From: Acidimicrobiaceae bacterium
GTDB taxonomy: Bacteria > Actinomycetota > Acidimicrobiia > Acidimicrobiales > RAAP-2
Direction: 5' to 3'
Assembly: GCA_003131665.1 (NCBI GenBank)
Contig: PKWA01000005.1
Coordinates: forward strand, 4,253-9,830
Length of the DNA stretch: 5,578 nt
The notes beneath the pieces are model-generated. The model ran no database searches, was not told where the DNA came from, and was given only the letters and a program-made list of their open reading frames with translations. How positions within the stretch are numbered: position 1 is the stretch's first letter; each line of letters starts with the position of its first letter. The position numbers and the translations under genes were made by a program. Shown here piece by piece: positions 1 through 4,797 of this stretch.

Positions 1-341
1 ATGAAATGGACTTATGCACGGTGTATGACTCATTTACGATCACGGTCATAACTGCTTTAGAGGATGCTGGGTTTTGTCCCAAAGGTGAGGGGGGCCCATT
101 CGTGGAGGGTGGAAGGCTCGGCCCGCACGGGAGCCTCCCCACAAATCCGGATGGCGGGGGTTTGGCAACCAATCACCCGGGCATGCGCGGCGTGTTTCTC
201 ATTGTCGAACTTGTTCGTCAACTCCGGGGCGAAGCCGGAGCTCGACAGGTTCCGAATGCCCGTTTAGGTGTCGCCATCGGAGTGGGAGGCACAATCGATT
301 CACGACACGCTTCCGGTGTTTTAGTGCTGGGTAGAGCGTGA
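1..341 (+). CDS. SCPx-type thiolase, C-terminal part (5' truncated by the window)
   Basis: This is the C-terminal ~113 residues of a thiolase-superfamily enzyme of the SCPx/DUF35-associated kind. The frame is open through the left window edge, so the Met codon at base 6 is internal. Visible family motifs are YDSFTITVI, GFCPKGEGGPF, the glycine-rich NPDGGGLATNHPG, and a C-terminal GVGGTIDSRHASG ending in VLVLGRA. The classical thiolase CxG cysteine is not present near the C-terminus; the SRHASG segment stands there, as is usual in this subfamily. The nucleophilic Cys would lie upstream of the window. Such enzymes cleave or form C-C bonds in 3-oxoacyl-CoAs in the cytoplasm. Well-known relatives pair with a DUF35 protein: archaeal acetoacetyl-CoA thiolase/HMG-CoA synthase, the Ltp2-ChsH2 aldolase and benzoylsuccinyl-CoA thiolase BbsAB. 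Its stop overlaps the following DUF35 gene in GTGA, which supports co-translation and a complex. Family assignment is firm; substrate is unknown. Confidence 0.9.
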   Translation, partial: EMDLCTVYDSFTITVITALEDAGFCPKGEGGPFVEGGRLGPHGSLPTNPDGGGLATNHPGMRGVFLIVELVRQLRGEAGARQVPNARLGVAIGVGGTIDSRHASGVLVLGRA

Positions 342-733
342 GCGACGAGTCAACTCTGCTGGACGAATGGTGGGACCTGTGCGCCAATCGTCAACTCTCT
401 TATCGCCGCTGTGATATTTGTGGCATAAATTCATATCTTCTACGTGACTATTGTCCCGTTTGTCATTCCCCGATGCGATGGTGCGAGACATCCAGTCAAG
501 GAGTTTTGTTCACCTATAGCGTGATCGTCAAGAGCGAAGTCACGGGGGCTGGGGCACCAGCCCCGTACACTGTTGCTTACGTGGAGACGGACGGTGCACG
601 ACTGCTTAGTAATCTTCGCCACGGTTCAGCAATGCCAAATATTGGGGACATCGTCTGGCTGGATTACGTAGTCAGCCAAGGCAGGACCTTCCCAATTTTT
701 GTCTCGAGCGATATTAGGGCCAGCACGCCGTAA
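338..733 (+). CDS. DUF35 zinc-ribbon/OB-fold protein, thiolase partner
   Basis: This 131-residue protein has the two-part DUF35 layout. An N-terminal helix (LLDEWWDLCANRQLSYRRC) leads into a rubredoxin-like zinc ribbon with Cys25-x2-Cys28 and Cys39-x2-Cys42. An OB-fold follows (about residues 52-125), with GVLFTYSVI and PYTVAYVETDGARLLSNL strands and the GD-x-V turn. The length is normal for the family. The start is GTG at 338, inside the thiolase stop (GTGA, 4-base overlap); no strong Shine-Dalgarno is visible, so translation probably depends on reinitiation after the thiolase. Known homologues (BbsA, ChsH2 C-terminal domain, archaeal DUF35) bind an SCPx-like thiolase and act as scaffold or CoA-binding cover between active sites. 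The same role is inferred here from adjacency. No residues of an independent catalytic site are apparent. All four zinc ligands are intact, which argues for a functional protein. Confidence 0.92.
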   Translation: MSDESTLLDEWWDLCANRQLSYRRCDICGINSYLLRDYCPVCHSPMRWCETSSQGVLFTYSVIVKSEVTGAGAPAPYTVAYVETDGARLLSNLRHGSAMPNIGDIVWLDYVVSQGRTFPIFVSSDIRASTP

Positions 734-950
734 GGATCTCACGAATCCGGTTTGGAGTAAGAAAACTCCGCATTTGTAGATGTCAAATTCTCCAGCTTCA
801 GGCGCCCTGGTTGCGTGGAAAGAAAGTCAATACTTTGCTCTTCGGGCGTTGACAGATATTGCGGCGCCGACTTCATGTCTGTTCGCGATTTGACTTGTGG
901 CTCTCAGATTTTTATGACGTCGACAGTTCACGAAGCTGTTGGTTGGACGG
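734..950. other. non-coding spacer between convergent genes
   Basis: This 217-base stretch separates the DUF35 stop from the stop of the convergent citrate synthase-like gene. I see no reading frame here with family-like content. It holds a weak hairpin just after the DUF35 stop (listed separately) and an isolated TTGACA at 849-854 without a matching -10. No RNA gene is recognisable. Confidence 0.6.
754..770 (+). terminator. weak hairpin after the thiolase-DUF35 unit, possible terminator
   Basis: The arms GGAGT (754-758) and ACTCC (765-769) pair around a six-base AAGAAA loop, with a possible U-G pair at 753/770. It lies 20 bases after the DUF35 stop, where a terminator would be expected. The downstream tract (GCATTTGTAG) is only mildly T-rich and the stem is short, so intrinsic termination is doubtful. 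Confidence 0.25.
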
Positions 951-1694
951 TTACCGAGACTCGCGATCTCGCAGGCCATCCCAAATCAACTGAGCCGTTG
1001 GCTTCCGCTGTTCGTCGAGAAGCTGCCCGACGAGTCCAGCGGTCCGGGCGATAAGCGCAATGCCTCGAGCCGACGCTGGTGGCCATCCGAGATCCGAGAT
1101 CATCGCACCACCAAAGCCTGCGGCGTTGGGCGGCAAGCTACGGCGGAGGTCCTCCGCAATCGCGTTGCCCACTTCAAGCAGTAACTGACAGTGAACTCCA
1201 AATCCCCCATGTCGTTTGGTGACTTCAATAAGTCTTGGGACACGTGGGTCGCCCCGTTTGTGCTCCGGGTGCCCGAAACCTGGAATAAATCTTCCAGCGG
1301 CTCTTTCCCTTGTAACTAGCGAGCGGGCCAGGATTGAAATGTCCTCTCCGCCCGACTCTTCGATCGCCCTTTGTAAAAACTCAGCACTGTTTTCGAGCGT
1401 TCCCAAGTATCGAGATCCCACGCCGGAAAGTCCAGCTGCTACTGCTGACTGAAAGGCCTCTGGCGCGCCTAGGAGTGTCAGCCGTGCAGCTAGTGAACTA
1501 GGGGTCACTCCGTGATCAGCAAACGTAACCAGAAGGGCGTCGATGATCGCGCGATGATCCTCATTTGGCAGGTCCCCATCAGTAATGAGTAAGTACGTGA
1601 GATCTGTAAATGAAACTTTCCCAATCAGGTCGTCAACGAGATCGTATCCAGCTACAGGTATTCGATCTTGATCGGAAATGGGGATTTGACTCAT
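951..1694 (-). CDS. citrate synthase/citryl-CoA lyase-like protein lacking the catalytic Asp
   Basis: The 247-residue protein has the citrate synthase-fold core of the short citryl-CoA lyase-like group, far below the ~370-430 residues of true citrate synthases. Landmarks are GYDLVDDLIGKVSF (16-29), FADHGVTPSS (58-67), AAGLSGVGSRYLGTLE (86-101), GFGHPEHKRGDPR (139-151), NAAGFGGAMISDLG (190-203) and the C-terminal ARTAGLVGQLLDEQR. The second catalytic histidine (E. coli His305, ACLY His975) is kept as His142. The catalytic aspartate of the N-x-D-G motif (E. coli Asp362, ACLY Asp1026) is Ala192, and the first histidine region (LHGGA in citrate synthase) reads YLGTLE. It could cleave or condense a citryl-CoA-like ester by altered chemistry, or be non-catalytic. 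The start ATG at 1694 fits the family N-terminus; it has almost no leader and little Shine-Dalgarno. It lies downstream of the crotonase gene with a 193-base gap, so it may have its own promoter. Confidence 0.85.
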   Translation of the reverse strand: MSQIPISDQDRIPVAGYDLVDDLIGKVSFTDLTYLLITDGDLPNEDHRAIIDALLVTFADHGVTPSSLAARLTLLGAPEAFQSAVAAGLSGVGSRYLGTLENSAEFLQRAIEESGGEDISILARSLVTRERAAGRFIPGFGHPEHKRGDPRVPRLIEVTKRHGGFGVHCQLLLEVGNAIAEDLRRSLPPNAAGFGGAMISDLGWPPASARGIALIARTAGLVGQLLDEQRKPTAQLIWDGLRDRESR

Positions 1695-1700
1695 TACCCG

Positions 1701-1730
1701 AATCTAACCATTTAGCGTGGCTAGCTGCAA
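1701..1730 (-). promoter_or_regulatory. candidate promoter giving a near-leaderless citrate synthase-like mRNA
   Basis: On the minus strand TAGATT (1706-1701) fits the TAnnnT -10 pattern. It ends six bases before the ATG at 1694, so transcription would begin at or next to the start codon. A poor -35 (TTGCAG, 1730-1725) sits 18 bases upstream. No Shine-Dalgarno other than a weak GGGT is present. Short motifs of this kind occur by chance, hence low confidence. Confidence 0.3.
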
Positions 1731-1817
1731 CACCAAAATCTAATGCGTGGCCAATTCAGGATTAAAAAGGCAACACTTCCGAAATAATTCAAAGCGGCCC
1801 ATAAGTACTCGAGACAC

Positions 1818-1848
1818 TGCGCCCTTTTAGTCTCGAAGTCTGGGCGCA
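1818..1848. repeat. inverted repeat in the spacer between the two minus-strand genes
   Basis: TGCGCCC (1818-1824) and GGGCGCA (1842-1848) are perfect 7-base arms around a 17-base loop. An alternative pairing, GAGAC (1811-1815) with GTCTC (1830-1834), would exclude it. It starts about 40 bases after the crotonase stop on the minus strand. It could be a terminator or attenuator for that gene, but no T-run follows on the minus strand, so a Rho-independent terminator is not well supported. The remainder of 1695-1887 shows no gene. Confidence 0.35.
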
Positions 1849-1887
1849 TCACTTCGGCTTATTCGACGAACGACGGAGTAAGTGACT

Positions 1888-2667
1888 CTATGATGGAGGT
1901 GAAGGTTTTCGGCCGCCATCAGTTTGCATAGCTTCGACAGCTTGCCAGTGCGCGTCCGCAATCCATAGTCTGGCAAAATCAGTCACTGCTTCATCCTCGG
2001 AATGGCGATGACTGTTGGGCCGACTGGCTCCCACGGCCCTCTTGATGGAACGACCACTGCCAGAGGCGAGATCAGCTATAGCCCGCGCCATGGTTCGCCA
2101 AGCGACTTCAAATTCTGTACGGTCAACCACCAAATCGACCAAGCCCATTCGCTCCGCGTCGGCAGCTCCGATGATTTGTCCAGTTGCAACTAGCATCAAC
2201 GCTTTACTTCGCCCCACAACTTCAGCCAAACGTTCAGTACCGCCCCAAGCAGGAATGATTCCTAACCGAACCTGATTGAATCCGATTCGTACGTCAGACG
2301 CCGCTATTCGGATGTCAGCGGCAATCGCGACCTCTGCTCCCCCACCCAGAGCGTGACCATTTAACGCAGCTATCACCGGCACTTTGCACTCGGCCAATCT
2401 GTCGAGGACTCGTCTCATCCTCGTGGCCATACTTTTTGCGGCGTCAAAGTCAAGCAGTGTGGCTAACTCCCTCAAATCGCCGCCGGATACAAATGCTCGT
2501 TCTCCCGAACCCGTAACCACCAAGACTTCAACTGTCGAAGAGAAAATGTCGTCCAGACAATTCTCGAGTTCACCGATTGTGCGCAGCCCGATTGCGTTCC
2601 GACTCTCTGGACGATTAATCGTGAGCACGGCAAGACGGTCCATCACTTCCACTTCAACTTCCGCCAT
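1888..2667 (-). CDS. crotonase-fold enoyl-CoA hydratase/isomerase family protein, ECHDC1-like motif
   Basis: This 259-residue protein has the full crotonase core and usual length. The oxyanion-hole segments are AFVSGGDLREL (58-68) and NGHALGGGAEVA (103-114). Glu112 matches rat enoyl-CoA hydratase Glu144. The second hydratase glutamate (rat Glu164) is replaced by Gln132 in FNQVRLGIIPAWGG, so standard hydration of trans-2-enoyl-CoA is unlikely to be efficient. The stretch GIIPAWGGTERLAEVVG (136-152) recalls, from memory, the GIIPSWGGTxRL motif of ethylmalonyl-CoA decarboxylase ECHDC1. Decarboxylase, isomerase or another crotonase chemistry is therefore possible. The C-terminus (about 214-259) is polar and less typical. 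The start ATG at 2667 has an AGGGG Shine-Dalgarno eight bases upstream. The gene diverges from the mutase operon across 73 bases, so the two may be co-regulated, and a decarboxylase acting on a mutase product would make biochemical sense. Superfamily is certain; reaction is not. Confidence 0.9.
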   Translation of the reverse strand: MAEVEVEVMDRLAVLTINRPESRNAIGLRTIGELENCLDDIFSSTVEVLVVTGSGERAFVSGGDLRELATLLDFDAAKSMATRMRRVLDRLAECKVPVIAALNGHALGGGAEVAIAADIRIAASDVRIGFNQVRLGIIPAWGGTERLAEVVGRSKALMLVATGQIIGAADAERMGLVDLVVDRTEFEVAWRTMARAIADLASGSGRSIKRAVGASRPNSHRHSEDEAVTDFARLWIADAHWQAVEAMQTDGGRKPSPPS

Positions 2668-2703
2668 TTAGAAGGCCCCTGTAGATTTCCGTGTTGTCAG
2701 GCG

Positions 2704-2732
2704 TTTACATAACGTCCAAGAGTTGCTATGTT
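2704..2732 (+). promoter_or_regulatory. predicted promoter of the mutase operon, likely leaderless
   Basis: TTTACA (2704-2709, 5/6 to TTGACA) and TATGTT (2727-2732, 4/6 to TATAAT and a TAnnnT box) are spaced by exactly 17 bases. Transcription would start near 2739-2741, at the mutase ATG (2741). No Shine-Dalgarno precedes that ATG, consistent with a leaderless transcript. The site lies in the divergent region shared with the crotonase gene. Confidence 0.5.
2707..2731. promoter_or_regulatory. imperfect dyad overlapping the mutase promoter, possible operator
   Basis: ACATAAC (2707-2713) is mirrored by GTT-gc-TATGT (2722-2731), which restores complementarity except for a two-base bulge. It covers the promoter spacer and -10 box, where a repressor such as a TetR or MarR family member could act. 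No regulator gene is in the window. The arms are short and A/T rich, so chance is a real alternative. Confidence 0.22.
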
Positions 2733-2740
2733 TTCATACT

Positions 2741-4348
2741 ATGAGCAGTGATACCGTTAGACCGTTGTTCTTCGAGACAGACGGGCATATTCCGGTAAAG
2801 CCATATTACGGGCCAGAAGATCTTCCGAGTTACGAGAATGAAATTAACGTCCCTGGTCATTTCCCCTTTCGCCGCGGTAATTTTCAAGGAGGCTACCGAG
2901 ATCGATTGTGGACGTTTCGCCAGTACGCCGGTTTCGGCACGGCCAAAGAGTCCAATCAACGATACCGTTACCTCTTATCCCAGGGTGGAACCGGACTGTC
3001 CGTAGCCTTTGATTTGCCAACCCAATGCGGATACGACTCTGACGACCCTGAGATCGAGGAAGAAGTCGGGCGCGTAGGAGTCGCAATCGACAGTCTTGCG
3101 GACTTCGACATTCTCTTTCAAGATATACCTCTTGATCAGATAAGTGTGTCGTTCACCATCAACGGTACCGCGGCAATAATCCTGGCATTTTTTGTTGCTG
3201 CCGGAGATCGCCAAGGCGTTCCTCGAGAATTGCTTCGAGGAACGATTCAAAACGACATTCTGAAAGAGTACGCATCCCGTGGAACCTGGATTTGGCCACC
3301 CACTCCTTCGCTTCGTCTCGTGGCTGAGACTATCGAATTCTGCGCCGCCGAAACTCCGCACTTCAACGCAATCTCTGTAGCAGGCGCGCACTTTCGTGAT
3401 GCCGGTGCTACAGCAGCGCAGGAGATGGCATTCACGCTACAGGACGGGATTACTTATTGCGATGAAGTCGTCTCGCGCGGTCGCCTGAGCATTGATCAGT
3501 TTGCACCACAGATCTCCTTCTTCTTCTACACGCATGGTGACTTTTTCGAGGAGATCGCAAAGTATCGAGCGGGGCGTCGTCGCTGGGCGCAGATCGTAAA
3601 GGACCGTTACAACGCTCAGGACGACCGGTCTTCAATGTTTCGCTTCGGCTGTGTTTGTGGAGGCGTTTCTCTCTACTCGGCCCAGGCGCAGAACAACATT
3701 GTCAGGGTTGCCTATGAAGCAATGGCATCTGTTCTAGGAGGTGTTCAATCAATGTTCACCGCTGCGTGGGATGAACCATTCGCTCTGCCAACCGAGGAGA
3801 CAACCACCTTTGCCCTGCGCACGCAGCAAATCTTGGCATATGAAACAGGTGTTGCAAGAGCCGTCGATCCACTGGGAGGTTCTTACTTCGTTGAGGCTCT
3901 CACGGACGACATGGACAGTGAATTAGTCAAAATTATGGCGGATCTTGAGGGGCAGGGAGGAATGGTTAAGGCCATCGAAAATGGCTACGTTCAGCGACTC
4001 ATCGCCGAAGAAGCCTTTCGACGGCAACGCGCCATCGAGTCAGGTGCTCATCCGGTCGTCGGCCTCAACGTGTTTCAAGCAACCGAAGTGCCCAGGGATG
4101 TTCAAAGTTACGAGATGGATGAAGGGGCCCTAAAGGATCAAAGGAAGCAGCTTGCCGCGATGAGAAGGGATCGGGACGACGAGTTGGTTCAGCAATCGCT
4201 GCGGACGCTAACCGCTGCGGCGCGCAAAACGGATGTCAATCTCATGCCCTTGTTGATTGATTGTGCCAAAGCCAACGTAACGGTTGGCGAAATTGTGGCA
4301 ACGCTAAAAGAGATCTGGGGCGAGTTCCGACAACCCACAGTATTCTGA
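2741..4348 (+). CDS. B12-dependent acyl-CoA mutase, large (catalytic) subunit with altered active site
   Basis: This 535-residue protein is a methylmalonyl-CoA mutase-family TIM-barrel subunit of the split type, without its own B12 domain, the length usual for HcmA/IcmA-like or archaeal subunits. Numbering keeps a constant offset of 27 to P. shermanii mutase across the first half. Tyr62 (=Tyr89, in RQYAGF), Gln170 (=Gln197, in GTIQND), Arg180 (=Arg207) and His217 (=His244) are conserved. The Tyr/Arg pair marks a carboxyl-bearing substrate, unlike isobutyryl-CoA mutase (Phe/Gln) or 2-hydroxyisobutyryl-CoA mutase (Ile/Gln). Odd features are Ala216 in place of Tyr243 (SVAGAH), RFGCVCGG (301-308) in place of the usual RxHxQTxG, and QSMFTAAWDE (336-345) in place of QSLHTNxxDE. 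The start at ATG 2741 is preferred over an in-frame TTG at 2723, which would lie upstream of the predicted transcription start. It ends with a complete C-terminus and overlaps the small subunit by one base. Mutase family is certain; substrate is probably not methylmalonyl-CoA. Confidence 0.93.
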   Translation: MSSDTVRPLFFETDGHIPVKPYYGPEDLPSYENEINVPGHFPFRRGNFQGGYRDRLWTFRQYAGFGTAKESNQRYRYLLSQGGTGLSVAFDLPTQCGYDSDDPEIEEEVGRVGVAIDSLADFDILFQDIPLDQISVSFTINGTAAIILAFFVAAGDRQGVPRELLRGTIQNDILKEYASRGTWIWPPTPSLRLVAETIEFCAAETPHFNAISVAGAHFRDAGATAAQEMAFTLQDGITYCDEVVSRGRLSIDQFAPQISFFFYTHGDFFEEIAKYRAGRRRWAQIVKDRYNAQDDRSSMFRFGCVCGGVSLYSAQAQNNIVRVAYEAMASVLGGVQSMFTAAWDEPFALPTEETTTFALRTQQILAYETGVARAVDPLGGSYFVEALTDDMDSELVKIMADLEGQGGMVKAIENGYVQRLIAEEAFRRQRAIESGAHPVVGLNVFQATEVPRDVQSYEMDEGALKDQRKQLAAMRRDRDDELVQQSLRTLTAAARKTDVNLMPLLIDCAKANVTVGEIVATLKEIWGEFRQPTVF

Positions 4349-4797
4349 TGCCGCCTCGTGTCCTCATTGCCAAGCCCGGACTTGACGGGCACGACAGAGG
4401 CGCCAAAGTGGTGGCGTACGCTCTACGCGACGCAGGTTTTGAAGTGATATATACGGGTATTCGCCACAAAGCAAGTGAGATTGTTGCGGTAGCCATCCAA
4501 GAAGATGTTGACGTCATAGGCCTAAGCATTCTGAGCGGTGCCCATATATCTCTCACTTCGAAGGTCGTTAACGGGCTAAAGGCAAATGGCGCGCACGACA
4601 TTTATGTCGTAGTTGGCGGCACCATCCCATTATCAGATCGCCAAAAGCTCATCAGCGTCGGTGCCAAGGAGGTTTACCCAACTGGTACAACGATCGATGA
4701 GTTAGTAGCGGGCATCCGGAGCATTTGCAACTTTCCAGACACATCTAAGGACGAATCGACATCATCGAGCGTCACTTCCCGTGTTCTGGAGACATAG
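4348..4797 (+). CDS. B12-binding small subunit of the acyl-CoA mutase
   Basis: The 149-residue protein is a stand-alone cobalamin-binding Rossmann-like domain. It carries the base-off/His-on signature: Asp13-x-His15-x2-Gly18 (GLDGHDRGAK), Ser60-x-Leu62 in GLSILSGAH, and Gly90-Gly91 in VVVGGTIP. His15 would be the lower cobalt ligand. It supplies adenosylcobalamin to the large subunit encoded just upstream. The ATG at 4348 shares one base with the large-subunit TGA (TGATG) and no close Shine-Dalgarno is visible, which points to translational coupling and 1:1 synthesis. The same frame remains open further upstream, but the conserved domain begins directly at PPRVLIAKPGLDGHD, so this start is preferred. 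The last ~20 residues (NFPDTSKDESTSSSVTSRVL) are a Ser/Thr-rich tail beyond the conserved domain. No reactivation chaperone gene (MeaB/ArgK type) is in the window. Confidence 0.94.
   Translation: MPPRVLIAKPGLDGHDRGAKVVAYALRDAGFEVIYTGIRHKASEIVAVAIQEDVDVIGLSILSGAHISLTSKVVNGLKANGAHDIYVVVGGTIPLSDRQKLISVGAKEVYPTGTTIDELVAGIRSICNFPDTSKDESTSSSVTSRVLET
4788..4791 (+). promoter_or_regulatory. Shine-Dalgarno deciding the GTG start of the CoA-transferase
   Basis: GGAG lies five bases before the GTG at 4797, inside the 3' end of the small-subunit gene. It supports this GTG, which overlaps the preceding TAG by one base (TAGTG), as the start. The family's PLAGIRVID motif begins 10 residues later, as expected. 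Confidence 0.55.

Noticed and set aside
6..8. ATG at base 6 as start of a 111-residue protein
   Set aside because: The frame is open to the window edge and the preceding codon fits the thiolase alignment (an acidic residue before MDLCTVYDSF), so the gene is truncated rather than short.
849..854. Perfect TTGACA -35-like hexamer in the convergent spacer
   Set aside because: The bases 16-18 downstream (around TTCATG) do not form a -10 box, and no gene starts downstream on the plus strand.
914..935. Imperfect hairpin after the citrate synthase-like stop on the minus strand
   Set aside because: The ACAG/CTGT arms are only four bases with interior mismatches, too weak to call a terminator.
815..1054. 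79-codon plus-strand open frame in the spacer and over the citrate synthase-like gene
   Set aside because: No recognisable family content, and its second half is antisense to a clearly conserved gene.
2723..2740. TTG start adding six residues to the mutase
   Set aside because: It overlaps the predicted -10 box, has no suitably spaced Shine-Dalgarno, and the added residues are not family-like. ATG 2741 is better.
2975..3391. 138-codon minus-strand open frame inside the mutase
   Set aside because: Antisense to the most conserved part of the mutase. Its translation has no family-like motifs.
4261..4347. N-terminal extension of the B12-binding subunit in the same open frame
   Set aside because: These codons overlap the conserved mutase C-terminus, and the B12 domain begins right after ATG 4348.
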